A DNA stretch of 64,000 nucleotides from Xenopus tropicalis (taxonomy: Eukaryota; Chordata; Amphibia; Anura; Pipidae). The position numbers were made by a program, and so were the translations under genes. Location of the stretch: the NCBI RefSeq assembly GCF_000004195.4, contig NC_030677.2, forward strand, positions 175,386,019 to 175,450,018, read 5' to 3'. Below, piece after piece: positions 36,641 to 48,686 of this stretch. Under the pieces are notes generated by a model. It was not told where the DNA came from and did no database searches. It worked only from the letters and a program-made list of their open reading frames with translations. The stretch's first letter is position 1; the number at the start of each line of letters is the position of its first letter.

Positions 36641-36884
36641 TAATGTAATAAAATGGCTGCCAGGGTGCAAATGAAAATAATGATAAAGGTAGAAAGCAAT
36701 TTCACTCAACAGGATAATAAAAATAAAAAAAGCTTTATTTAAATCCCAACACACTTAGTGACCTTTTTTCCATATATATAAAATGGAAAAAAAAGATGCT
36801 TCCAAGAGGACATGATTTCTCTGTACAAGTACACTAGAGGGGATTATAGGCAGATAGGGGGTGTTGTGTTTTCCCTATAAAGCG

Positions 36885-37185
36885 ATCAACGCACCAGAGG
36901 TCACCCCTTTAGATTAGAGGAACGGAGCTTCCATTTAAAGCAGTTTAGGGGGTTTTTCACGGTGAGGGCAGTGAGGTTGGGGAATGCCCTTCCTAGTGAT
37001 GTGGTAATGGCAGATTCTGTTAATGCCTTTTGTGATACTAAAATCTACAATTAGTATAGATATTGATATAAATAGTTTATATATGCGAGTGTATAGATAG
37101 GTCAGTAGGAGTGTGTGTGTATATGTGTACTGGGGTTTGTTTGGAGAGGTTGAACTTGATGGACTTTGGTCTTTTTTAAACCCAA
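36885..37185 (+). mobile_element. LINE 3' end, uninterrupted copy
   Basis: Matches the 22950-23570 LINE tail: TTTAGATTAGAGGAACGGAG, then a codon run for VRAVRLGNALP (Trp to Gly) and the end TTGATGGACTTTGGTCTTTT. About 60 bp after the ORF end are lost. It lies in the macir intron. Confidence 0.82.
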
Positions 37186-37389
37186 ATTAACTATGGAACC
37201 AAATAGAGGAAGGAGCATTAAAAAAAGAGGAGATTTATTGCAGGTAAATGTAAATAAATGTACCCAGGCTGTATTCAAAACTACTTCTAACTGTAGCCCA
37301 ATTTAATACTGTTGTCTGACATTTCTACACTGCAGGCTTCAGCTGATGCTGGAATAGGCAAGAAAAAGTCATAGCATCTAAGAGGGAGG

Positions 37390-37570
37390 ATGACAGATGT
37401 AAAGTACCTTGTGCTTGGTGGTAACTAACCTGGATGGATCCATATTCCAATAATTCCAATATTTTAAGTTTAAATGATTTAGCCGATATGAGGTAATTTA
37501 CAGAAGATCCCTTTTCTGGAGAACTGTAGGTCCCATGCTTTCTGGATAATAGTTCCTTTACCTGTGCATG
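37390..37570. mobile_element. Palindromic MITE (TTATCCAGAATGCTTGGGAC family), partial copy 3
   Basis: The right half only: GGTAACTAACCTGGATGGAT, GAAGATCCCTTTTCTGGAG and TAGGTCCCATGCTTTCTGGA. It lies in the macir intron. Confidence 0.7.
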
Positions 37571-37599
37571 GTCCAGCAAAATGGTAATCTACATGTTTA

Positions 37600-39617
37600 A
37601 CCCCTGCATCAAATGTCAAGACCTTCCTTCCATCCTCCCACATTGAATCCTACAGTGACAGGCAGCTTCCCTGTATATAGGACATGTTAACTGGAACATT
37701 CCTTGTGCAGCAGAATCAGCAGGGCTGAGCTGGAGGAAATGCTCCTTTGCCCACTGTAGGATTTCCCCCTGGCTGGGCTGCTATAATATTGTCAGACTGA
37801 GCTCTCAGGAAATATGACAAGAGGAGGATATCCTGTTTTATAGTTCTTAATTATAGAAAATTATAAGGGACATGGTCTTCTATATCCCTGTGCACTTTGT
37901 CCTTTTACAAAGGTCACACACTGAGGTGTCTGCAGTCATCACACTGATATTGGGCACATTGACCGGTACTTGTTTTTCCTTAGAGATCATTCCCCTTTAT
38001 TTGAAAACCAGAAATTATCCTTAGTCAGTCTCTATAGTTCTACAGAGTGCTGGAACTGATAACTTCCGACTAATGGTTTTTAAATGAAAACCCCGGTTAC
38101 TTGACCACTTTGCATTCTGAGTAATTAGACTTCCCACTTGCTTACACATGCTCATAGGCTGATTAGATCTTCCCTTAAGGCCAGGCATTTGCCTGTTTAG
38201 TTCCCTACAATGAGTTTGCAGGCTCTGTATACCTTCATATCGCTGATTCCTACCCATAAAAACACAGGCCTGCTGACCTGGAAAAGTGCAATAAAGTGCC
38301 CATGATGGACCTGTCTGCCATCTTGCTAGGGGGCAGGCTCACCCTTGCCCTTTCAGCCTCTTTCAAAGACACTATGTAATACAGCTGAGATTCCCAGAGG
38401 GAGCAGATAACAATTCCCTACATTAAACCCCATTCCCAAAACCGATACTTTTACTAAATGAATGAAGGAATTAGAAATCAGACTTATTGTTCCTATTACA
38501 CGCTGGAAATGATGCATTGCGTGGAAAACCATAAAGCTAAATCAAACATACAAGGGCTTTCAAAGTGTATTACCTCTGTTTTGCAGCCTACGGGGCTGGA
38601 ATCAATAAGCAGAACTGTGCCCGGTCTCTGCTGAAGCCCAAATAATAATCACATCTCATTTTCATTCTCAGTCTCACTGTGACCTTTTCCTGCTGTGAAA
38701 TCACACTTTCCTGCCTTTCCACATTTAGCTGCTTCGATGCATTACTTCTTCCTTCCTGACACTTAAAAAAGGGCACTTTGAAAATCCACCAAATACGCAG
38801 CTGCCAGGGATTCAGCACTATGCTCACAGGGGGGGCAATTAAAGGGCAACAGTATATCATGCAGCCTGACTGTCAAGCAAACCATATAGACCCTGGTGGG
38901 TGTGTGGGTGCCCCCCGGGGACATTCCGATTATCATAAGGTGCCACTATCCCATGACAGCTGACTGACCAAAAACCAGACTAAGTGGCTGTGATGGGCCA
39001 AGCCAGACCTGAACAAGAGCATTTCTCTGAATGATATTGCCAGGACAAGCCGCACTGATGTCTGCCCACTGTGAGACATGGCACAACTTGCCCTTCACTT
39101 TGGAGCAGTATACAATCTTTGCAGCAATTCCGATTGTCTTTAGTGAGAAGTGAGTAGCGAAAATTCCATATAGAGGCAGCCATATCTGCCGTCATCAGCC
39201 TGAGATCAGAGAGAATATACATTATAATAGTATATAAGGGACCTACAGACAGCAGGTCCCAAGCCTCAGTCTCCTGGTTTAAACTTGCTGATGTGAGTGC
39301 TGCTTTTATACCCCCTGCTTGTGAGGGATCACACCTATTCCTTCTGCTTCGTCTCACCCAGGGCATCATTAGCAACACCGCTCTCTGATCTGCCCTATGT
39401 GCAGCAATACAGGAGCCCACGCCCCTCCCAGCCCAGCACTCAGTATCCCAGCCACATACATGTATTTTCCACACACATCCCCTTATATCAGCCCTATTTC
39501 TGTTCTTTCTTCCTGTGTTTTGCAGTTTGTGAAATAAAATGTGATTGGGAGTTAATATTTGCAAATGCATGGTTTTTATTCTCTCACTGATTCAAATTTT
39601 TAATTTCAACTCTACAG
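37600..39617 (-). other. macir intron segment without recognised features
   Basis: Open frames here (for example the 196-codon minus frame at 38980-39570) lack domain similarity and family-like composition. An alternative macir leader exon cannot be excluded, but none is supported. Confidence 0.5.
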
Positions 39618-39900
39618 GTAAGGGACCTGTTATCCAGAATGGTTGGGACCTGGGGCTCTTTCCATAATTTGGATCTCCTTACCATAAGTCTGCTAAATAT
39701 AATTGAAACTTTAAATAAACCCAATAGGATTGTTTTGCATCCAATACGGAATCATACCTTAGTTGGGATCAAGTAAAAGTTACTGTTACTACAGTGAAAA
39801 AGAAAATATGTGTTTTAAATTATTTGATTAAAATGGAGTCCATGGGAGATTGCCTTCCCTTAATTCAGAGCTTTGCAGATAACAGATCCCATACCTGTAT
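39618..39900. mobile_element. Palindromic MITE (TTATCCAGAATGCTTGGGAC family), copy 4
   Basis: Begins TAAGGGACCTGTTATCCAGA and ends GATAACAGATCCCATACCTG, with the CCCAATAGGATTGTTTTGC core. It lies in the macir intron. Confidence 0.85.
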
Positions 39901-40070
39901 ATGCACACAATTGTTATCCCAGTGTCACATAACCGGTATACTGACCGATATGCTGCCTACAAATGGACATCTACTAGCACTCTACAAGCTACTTACAGTA
40001 CATGGCTGGTTAACATTCTCTTCATGTGAGTGCTAATCACAAATAAACATTCACCTGCAGTCTGCATAGA

Positions 40071-40885
40071 CTCTCCGTGCTACTCACACTCAGTCACACT
40101 GCACTCTATTCACATATGGACACTCCGTGCTACTCACACTCAGTCACACTGAACTCTATTCACATATGGACACTCCGTGCTACTCACACTCAGTCACACT
40201 GAACTCTATTCACATATGGACACTCTGTGCTACTCACACTCAGTCACACTGCACTCTATTCACATATGGACACTCTGTGCTACTCACACTCAGTCACACT
40301 GCACTCTATTCACATATGGACACTCCGTGCTACTCACACTCAGTCACACTGCACTCTATTCACATATGGACACTCTGTGCTACTCACACTCAGTCACACT
40401 GAACTCTATTCACATATGGACACTCTGTGCTACTCACACTCAGTCACACTGCACTCTATTCACATATGGACACTCTGTGCTACTCACACTCAGTCACACT
40501 GCACTCTATTCACATATGGACACTCCGTGCTACTCACACTCAGTCACACTGCACTCTATTCACATATGGACACTCTGTGCTATTCACACTCAGTCACACT
40601 GAACTCTATTCACATATGGACACTCTGTGCTACTCACACTCAGTCACACTGCACTCTATTCACATATGGACACTTTCTGTGTTACTCACACTGCACTCTA
40701 TTCACACATGGACACTCTCCGTGCTACTCACACTCAGTCACACTGAACTCTATTCACATATGGACACTCCGTGCTACTCACACTCAGTCACACTGCACTC
40801 TATTCACATTTGGACACTCTCTGTGTTACTCACACTGCACTCTATTCACATATGGACATTCCGTGCTACTCACACTCACACATAT
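40071..40885. repeat. 50-bp minisatellite, about 16 copies
   Basis: The unit CACTCCGTGCTACTCACACT plus CAGTCACACTGCACTCTATT plus CACATATGGA repeats head to tail, with shortened units at 40675-40720 and 40815-40850. The unit lacks stop codons on the plus strand, so it gives several long periodic open frames. It lies in the macir intron. Confidence 0.97.
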
Positions 40886-41799
40886 TGTTACACAATATTA
40901 ATGCAAACGAGTGCAAATAAGCAGGGACGGCTCCACTAACCAAAGGAAAATTCCCAAAGTAGCAGTAAAACCCCATGAATGTAATGAATAGGAAAACAAA
41001 AAAAAAATCTATGTTTTTCGTTATTTCTTGAGCTAAACAGGAAAACGGGGATACTGAAGCTACTCTATGTTTGGCCCTCGCAGGTAAATTAGATTCCCAG
41101 TTTCCCCTGCATAATGGACTCCTGCTAACAGTGTGAGGGAGCAGGCTGTACAGTGGCACAGCGCTGGGCACAGGGATGCATGCCAGTTGGACACACAGTA
41201 AGATGAAGCACAGATTTATTGCAGTTGGTGCCAATGTGCCCATTGCGCCTATGTAAGTGGGGCACTAGCAACAAGAGGCCCAAATACACGGGCATATAAA
41301 GGTGTCATATCCATTATGTTGCACATACAATTGCATGTGATTTACTAACTGGCACAATTATAAAGGAGATCTGGGGAAATAACTTTCATTGAGAGGGAAA
41401 AGGGCAGATTGTGCCAATGTGTTTGCACTTTGCCTCAACTATCACACAATTCCATGATGCTGTTAGCATTGGTACAGCCCTTCATTATTATCATCATCAT
41501 ACATCCATTCAGTGTACGTAATTAACCAGTAGGAACCTTATCATTGTGACTTCATCTCCCCAGCTGGTGTCTGGCCCCAAAGGGCCCCATTCATTCCATG
41601 CAGAAATAATGCCAGGGGTGTGGAAATGTTTGTTCTTTGCATTTCAGAACAGAAAAGCTTTCCCAGCATGCAATCTGTAGCTTAGGTCAAACTACACCTC
41701 CCAGCATCCTCCCTGCTGCCCCAGGTGCATGCTGGAACTTGTTCCGCTGGAGATTAGGGCTCGTACATGACAATGCATTAATGCGTACAGAGATGGAGC

Positions 41800-42240
41800 T
41801 AAGGATTCCCATATTCCCATGCCCCCCCCCGGCACACAATCCCCCCCCCCCCCCATGCCCCACACAATAGCACCGACATATCATCCCGCATCCCCGGTGC
41901 CTGCCCGCCCGGCAGCCGCTCCCCTCCCTCCCCCGGGGCTGAATGAGTTTGCTGTGCCCTTTCCCTTCATCCAACCCCGTCTCCCACCCCGTGTGGCCGC
42001 CACAAAGCCCTCAGCACTGAGCCCCCATTCCCCCCATGGTGCTGTACCTGTTCCCGCAGCGAGCAGAAGCCTCCGCCCGAGAGAGCGAGCAGCCGAGCAG
42101 CAGGGCTTGGAGCCGAGGGCAGGCAGGAGACACAGGGAAGAGGAGGAGTGAGGGGAAGAGGAAGCCGCCCACAGCCTCCCGGGCTGCCACTCACTGCCCC
42201 CGCCGCCTCCCCGTTGGTGGGCACCTTGCGCTGGGTCCCT
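41800..42240 (-). promoter_or_regulatory. macir: CpG island, probable macir promoter
   Basis: The only sizeable CpG- and GC-rich stretch around a gene start in the window (GCCCGCCCGG, GCCGCTCC, CGAGAGAGCGAGC). It lies 5.9 kb upstream of the macir coding exon on the correct strand and has no coding exon of its own. CpG islands mark most vertebrate promoters. Assignment to macir is inferred from position and from the donor described in the next entry. Confidence 0.65.
42048..42200 (-). other. macir: Probable non-coding first exon of macir (right end uncertain)
   Basis: Reading the minus strand out of the CpG island, the sequence reaches GCGGGAACAG followed by GTACAG, a good donor at 42047-42046. 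Joining it to the acceptor at 36125 would give a non-coding leader. The transcription start cannot be placed, so the upper boundary is arbitrary. Confidence 0.4.
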
Positions 42241-42561
42241 GAGGGCAGGGCTGCTATGGGGATGTGATGCTTTGTGCCCACAGCCAAGCGCATTGTCTCA
42301 TACAGCCCCCCCTGCCCCCATCACTAATCCCAACTGAGGGTGATGCCTCTGTGCATAATGATTCCCTGCTGTTTATTACACTGTCATACAAATGATTCGT
42401 GGGTGGGGGGGGCACACTTTGGGCATCGCCATTCTGGATTGAAGATTTCCTTATAATGATCATTTATCCTCCCCCCACTCTTAGAAATAAACAGGCAATT
42501 GCAGTCAGAGGGCAGATCAGTTATAGGCAGCCTGGGCCAGCTGTAATCCCTGTACTACAAC

Positions 42562-43321
42562 TCCCAGTGCCCAGGGTGCAAGGGCTGATACGGCAGCACA
42601 GTGCCCAGGGTGCAAGGGCTGATTTGGCAACACAGTGCCCAGGGTGCAAGGGCTGATACGGCACACAGTGCCCAGGGTGCAAGGGCTGATACGGCACACA
42701 GTGCCCAGGGTGCAAGGGCTGATATGGCAGCACAGTGCCCAGGGTGCAAAGCTGATATGGCAGCACAGTGCCCAGGGTGCAAGGGCTGATTTGGCAACAC
42801 AGTGCCCAGGGTGCAAGGGCTGATACGGCACACAGTGCCCAGGGTGCAAGGGCTGATACGGCACACAGTGCCCAGGGTGCAAGGGCTGATATGGCAGCAC
42901 AGTGCCCAGAGTGCAAAGCTGATATGGCAGCACAGTGCCCAGGGTGCAAGGGCTGATACGGCACACAGTGCCCAGGGTGCAAGGGCTGATATGGCAGCAC
43001 AGTGCCCAGGGTGCAAAGCTGATATGGCAGCACAGTGCCCAGGGTGCAAGGGCTGATACGGCAGCACAGTGCCCAGGGTGCAAGGGCTGATTAGGCAACA
43101 CAGTGCCCAGGGTGCAAGGGCTGATACGGCAGCACAGGGCCCAGGGTGCAAGGGCTGATACGGCAGCACAGTGCCCAGGGTGCAAGGGCTGATACGGCAG
43201 CACAGTGCCCAGGGTGCAAGGGCTGATACGGCGGCACAGTGCCCAGGGTGCAAGGGCTGATATGGCGGCACAGTGCCCCAGAGTGCAAGGGCTGATACGG
43301 CAGCACAGTGCCCAGGGTGCA
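42562..43321. repeat. 34-bp minisatellite, about 23 copies, next to the macir CpG island
   Basis: The unit CAGCACAGTGCCCAGGGTGC plus AAGGGCTGATACGG varies (GATTTGG, GATATGG, a 2-bp loss giving GGCACACAG) and shows a higher-order pattern of variants. It has no stop on the minus strand and yields frames of up to 303 codons that are not genes. It begins about 320 bp from the CpG island. Confidence 0.97.
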
Positions 43322-44804
43322 GTCGTTAGCATTGCTGTCCTGTGGCACTGGGGTCCTATCAGCAGACTAATGTAGTGCTCCATGCTATGGAGAGTGCTAT
43401 TTACTGCCCTATTTATCTCTCCAGCCACCCAGCAGTACCTGCCCTCTGTGCTGCTAGCTTAAGCTGCAAGTCTCAGTTCCCCCAAGAAACCTATTTAGCT
43501 TATTAGTTACAGTTGTATCTCAGTGTAGGTGTTGAGTATTCTGGCCTCTGCCAAAAGCTACTTATCTAATTAAGTTTAAGAAACTTTGTATCTTTTTTAC
43601 TTTGTACTTTTAGTGTTCAGCACAGGAGATCAAAGGGAAATGAGGGACTTTTCAATAAGAATCTGGAACTGTGAGCTGAGCTGTTGAAACTGGGACTGTC
43701 CTGTGGAAATGGGGACAGTTGGGAGGTATGTTATTGTGCTTATTACCAGTGGGCACTACTGATATCCTTTTCTCAAATTCTGGCTGCTCCTTCAGCGCTC
43801 ATAATGCATGGATGCGGGTTGTGATTTCATGATGTGCAGGTACAATGTTATTTTGCAGATATGAAAGCGTAAATGCATTACAAGGAACATATTCACCATG
43901 CTGGTGTAAGCTGCAAGTTCTCCAGTGGACTCCACTGTATGTAAATGGGGACAATAACAGTAGGTTGGTGCACTGGCACTTATTATATCAAGTTCAGCCT
44001 TTTGCTCAAATAATTGCTCTCTGCCATCTGTCATATGAAGTTTCCAACAATTTGGTTGACAAGGGCCTTTTAAAATATCAGTCAGTCTGTTCCCTAAATC
44101 ATCATTGTATTAGAGGGCACATTAACAAAGGTATTTCTGTACAGGCTCTTTTTACTTCCACCTAGTGCCAATGTGCCAGTTTTATGTTGGTGGTGATGGT
44201 GCAGTGTTACTAGTGGCACTGAGGCAAATCAGAATTTTCTCTCTGTAATGTTCCTACACACTATGAGTGGCACTGCAAAGAGCAACACACAGTACCCATA
44301 GCCGCTGACTCCTTCACAGAACTGCCAGCTAGTAATCCCCATGCCATCTAACTCCAACTGCTAATGTTATTGATCTTACAATATTAATAATAAACCATTT
44401 CCATGTGACTGGCCCAGGGGTGGATTCTCCTTCTCAGTAGAGGTGTTTCAGAAGCTATTTTTTTGCAATCACAGATAGATATCTTCCCTTGATCACTCTG
44501 GACCATTATAGTTCATCATGCACAGGCATTCAAACTTCTTCACCAACTCTGCTAGAAAAGCTCTGATCCCATACTGGGCCCTTGCTGGTTTTTATCAATA
44601 TTGTGTGACAAGTGCAGGGTGCAGGAGTCAGGAATTTGCAGGCAGAATTGCAGAAATAATATAGAAGAGTGTCCTTATCCACAAGTTACATTCTGTAGGG
44701 TTAGCAGTGTATAAACCTGATCAGTCTGACGCTCTATGTTTTACTGTTTCCTATAGGGGCATTCTAGGTTACTTACCATATAGAAACAATAAAACCCATT
44801 ATAG
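43322..44804. other. Intergenic stretch upstream of macir, nothing recognised
   Basis: No exon, RNA gene or named repeat is clear. A short segment around 43620-43730 (GACTTTTCAATAAGAATCTG) looks like dispersed frog repeat debris. Confidence 0.5.
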
Positions 44805-45262
44805 GAAAACTATACTCCCAAACAATTTAGGTTTCTATAAAAATATAACACAATAAACCATATATATCTAAATAATCTATTTTTTTATAAAAATATACTA
44901 TTTTAGTAGTATGTGCAATGATTGGGTACTCCTAAATAGAAAACTACTAAGGGCCACCCCTGGGATCATGCAATTTATGGTGCACACAAACAGGCCAAGG
45001 CACACATACATGTCAGGCCGCACCAGCCAATTAATGGCCAGAGTTCTGTCTTTTACTCCCACATTCTTCCTGAGCTGCATTATTTCTGGTCATGTGATCT
45101 CTGAGGGAGCACACAGTCCATCACTAAATGGTGGCTCAAGGGTAAAGATGTAAAAGGGCAATATTTACTATAGATATATATTCCAGTTTGGTACCTTTAA
45201 TAGGTTACATAATATGATATAAATTATCTGTTGGTTAAGTATTCATTCTGGGGGAATTATTT
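44805..45262. repeat. Dispersed repeat, copy C
   Basis: Its ends are inverted copies (GGAAAACTATACTCCCAAAC and GTATTCATTCTGGGGGAA), so the family has terminal inverted repeats. The minus strand carries CCCTTGAGCCACCATTTAGT, as in copies A and B. Confidence 0.72.
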
Positions 45263-45289
45263 TCTTTTAATAGACAGCTACAAATATCA

Positions 45290-45442
45290 CATACTAAGAT
45301 TGTAAGCTCTTTTGGGCTGGGCTCTCTTCACCTCTTGTATCGGTTATTGATTGCTTTATATGTTACTCTGTATGTCCAATGTATGAAACCCACTTATTGT
45401 ACAGTGCTGCGGAATATGTTTATGAGCTTTATAAATAAAAAG
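45290..45442 (+). mobile_element. LINE (CR1/L2-like) 3' UTR fragment
   Basis: AGATTGTAAGCTCTTTTGGG, then TTATTGTACAGTGCTGCGGA and TTTATAAATAAA correspond to the tail of the minus-strand LINE at 18125-18910. No ORF remains. Confidence 0.78.
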
Positions 45443-46035
45443 ATCCCAATGTGACAGACTGAACAGCATGTTCAACTGGGCAGGCTGGACCAATCACACA
45501 TAGCAAGGACCTATGACATTCTATGAGTGGCCACATGAGCCCAGGTTATGAAGAGAACAAGGGCCACAATATATCTGTACCTAGATGATAAAGAAGTGGG
45601 GGTTCCAGACTTAAACCAAATCTTAAGAAGGATCCCTTTTAGTATACTAGTATACTCCTACAACCTGTGACGAACAGTATGGATCTATCGGAAGGTTGTT
45701 ACTGAGTAATAGGTTGCCCCTTTCAAGTCTGTATTTTCATCCCAGAAGCTTTTCGTGTGCCTTCTGAAATAATAGGCCATACACTCTAAACTACTGTCAA
45801 ACAAGCCCCCACACCCTAAAGACTGCAAGTTCCCCTTATCTATGGAAAAATGACTACATATTACAAGGTTGTATTAACTGTCATAACACTGCAGATGTCC
45901 TCAAATCTGACCACACCCTAGGAGATCAGACAACAACATTTTGGGTTATAGTTCAGCACAAGTAATCAGTAGTATACAGCTGCAGATTCCAGGTGTCTGT
46001 GAACCACCCCAACAGTATAACATAAAATCAAAAAA

Positions 46036-46212
46036 ACAAAAAGGAATCAAGCAGCTCCAGGCAGCATTTGAAAACAGCAGTGAATTTAATGGCAGTGTCA
46101 GCACACTCAAGTGACTTGAGAAAGGGCTCTGCCCGAAACATGTAGTGTGCTGACACTGCCATTAAATTCACTGCAGTTTTCAAATGTTGCCTGGAGCTGC
46201 TTAATTCCTTTT
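46036..46212. mobile_element. Hairpin element with 65-bp arms
   Basis: The arm AAGCAGCTCCAGGCAGCATT plus TGAAAAC and TGAATTTAATGGCAGTGTCA plus GCACAC pairs with its complement at 46147-46205. The 40-bp loop contains GCTCTGCCCGAAACATGTAG. Confidence 0.85.
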
Positions 46213-48232
46213 AGCTTTTTTGATTTTATGTTATACTCATTTTGCAATGTCTTGTATATTTTATTTCAAGGAGAAAGAAAGAAAAACAAGGAAAAGAAAG
46301 GAGATTGCTATTCAGAGAGAGGATTGTTGCTAATACAAGGGATTGTTTGTTAGCATCAGTTGGATTGTTTTATGATCCCTTCAGTCCACGCATGTAGTCA
46401 GTATGTATGTGCATGTTTGCGGCAAACCCATGTGCGGGCTGAGTGCTTGCTCTTTGCACTCTCTGGCAGCTGCAATGGGAGTGCGGCTATTGGAAGTTGC
46501 AGAGAGCTGATTACTTTGCAGAAGAAAATTGCCTGCAGCTGACTTTGTGCTGTGTAAGCATCACATTTCATTCAGTGGCCGTATTTAATATTACAGTCAC
46601 AGTGCGTGGCATTGTTATAGCGGCAGCTGCACCCTCCTGCACTTATTCGCCTGTTCCTGCTGCTCCTGTATATTCTCTAATGTACTCTCCAGCCTGAACT
46701 TACCCTAAATCCTTGCACATTCTGTAGCTAAAATACTCAGTGCACAAAAACAACATATCTGGCTGCACTCTTTGGGTCCAGTTTATTAGCTGTCGAGCCT
46801 CTGGGCTTAAGCAGTTCCTAAAAATCAGGCATGGTTTCTGCGTCCAAATAGTTTTTTTTTCCTCTTGTTGGGGGTGGAAGGGAACCCAAATCAGTAGCAA
46901 GCCAATGTATTTGTATGCAAAACCACATGTGAGTGTAGGAACTTACACATGGTTTTAGGAACCGAATGCTCAAGCGTTAATAAATTCCCCCCTAAAACAC
47001 TACTCTTATTCATGTCCAACCCCATTTCCAGAAAAGTTGGGGCAAAGCAAATACAGGGATCCCATACCTGTATATAACAGGGCTGTACAATAAGTCACCT
47101 ATAGGTCATGTTGATAGTTTTTTGCTAATAAGGTCACTTTTGTAAGTAATTGCTACTTGATGTTCCTAAACCTTTCACTTCTCGCAAAGGGCTGCTACAG
47201 AAATATGGTGGCCCCCTTAAAATTATAAAGAGCATGCAAAGCCAATGTTATGATAGTTTTAGAAAAAACAAGTTTTCTGGTGTCAGTATCCTTTAACTGC
47301 CAGTACAGCTACTTTCTTTGCATTACTATAGCCACTCCCATATCTGCTGCCTACACTGAAGCACAGTGATCCCCAACCAGTGGCTCAGGGGCTACATGTT
47401 GTTCCCCAACCCCTTGGCTCTTGCTCCCAGTGGCCTCAAAGCAGGAGCTTATTTTTGAATTTCTGACTTGGAGGCAAGTTTGGGAGGTATGAAATGGGCT
47501 TATTTATCAGTTTTCCAGTTTGTAAATTCAAGTTTAAGTTTAATAAACTCACATATTGAATGCTCGCTTATTTATTAATAAGGAAAACTCGTTTGAATAA
47601 AAAAAAACTCCAAAAAAATTCAAATTTGAATACACCAGCACTTATTTGTATATTCAATTCATTTCGAGCTTCTGGTACTTTCCCCTCTTTAATACATTGC
47701 ATGCATAAAGCTTTAAAATTTTGTGGTCAAACCGTCATTGCATTGTTATTGAGCGAGCTGAACTTTCCCTTTGGTGATATCTGGGGACGTCACTATCCGT
47801 TCAGATAAAATTGGGGCAGTTGAAGCACAAGCTGCTGGTATAGGAGATGTGAGTAGAAGGATACCAGATGTGTTTCATTTCTCACATGAGGAGGTGCAGG
47901 AAGGGGTGACAACACTTAGCAGGGAATAAACACTTTTTAGCAGCCTATTTATAAAGTTGTGAATAAAAAGACGAGTTTTTGATTTACTTGCTATATATGT
48001 GTTAATAAATGTAATATTATATTCATGCAATTGCCTTTGCCGAATGTACATACAAACTAATACTCTTCCACTGGTTCATCAGTTCAGTCTCTTAGAAAAT
48101 GGCGGAGGGAGTTTGGAGGCTTATGGTAGAACTAAAAACCTTCTTTTTAGGAAGTCTTTGCGCACAGAAGCAGAGAGTTGTGTGTGTAGCAAGTGGTTAG
48201 TACCACCCAAAAGAATTACATTATAGTAGAAC
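46213..48232. other. Intergenic stretch, nothing recognised
   Basis: Only short frames without family features occur here. The sequence is AT-rich. Confidence 0.5.
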
Positions 48233-48235
48233 TAA

Positions 48236-48686
48236 GGGGCTGATTTACTAACCCACAAACGGGCCGAATGCGTCTGATTGCGTTTTTTTCGTAATGATCG
48301 TTAATTTTGCGATTTCTTCTTATTTTTGGCGACTTTTTCGTATTTTTTGCGATTTTTCCGGCGTCTTTACGTTTTTTGCGAAAAAACGCGAGTTTTTCGT
48401 AGCAATTATGAAAGTTCCGCAAAGTCGCGATTTTTTTGTAGCGTTAAAACTTGCGCGAAACGTCGCGCCTTTTAAGTTTCAACGCTACGGAAAAAACGCG
48501 ACTTTGCGCAACTTTCGTAATGGCTACGAAAAACTCGCGTTTTTTCGCACAAATCGTAAAGACGCCGAAAAAATCGCAAAAAATACGAAAAAGTCGCAAA
48601 AAATACGAAAAAGTCGCAAAATGTTCGTTTCCAATCGGAAAATTTCTCAATTCGGATTCGAAATCGTGTCTTAGTAAATCAGCCCC
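48236..48686. mobile_element. Long palindromic MITE, CG-rich, with 3-bp target duplication (copy 2)
   Basis: Second copy of the family at 3946-4490. It begins GGGGCTGATTTACTAA and ends TTAGTAAATCAGCCCC, flanked on both sides by TAA. Its arms carry fewer internal units and it retains the same central GCGCGAAACGTCGCGCC core. It is intergenic between macir and ppip5k2. Confidence 0.87.

Noticed and set aside
38980..39570. 196-codon minus-strand frame
   Set aside because: There is no recognisable domain, codon pattern or splice context; it is probably chance within the macir intron.
40227..40901. 224-codon plus-strand open frame
   Set aside because: It is a product of the 50-bp tandem unit; equivalent frames exist in other phases.
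42517..43428. 303-codon minus-strand open frame and overlapping frames
   Set aside because: They follow the 34-bp minisatellite exactly, with periodic Cys/Pro-rich peptides in every minus frame and no gene context.
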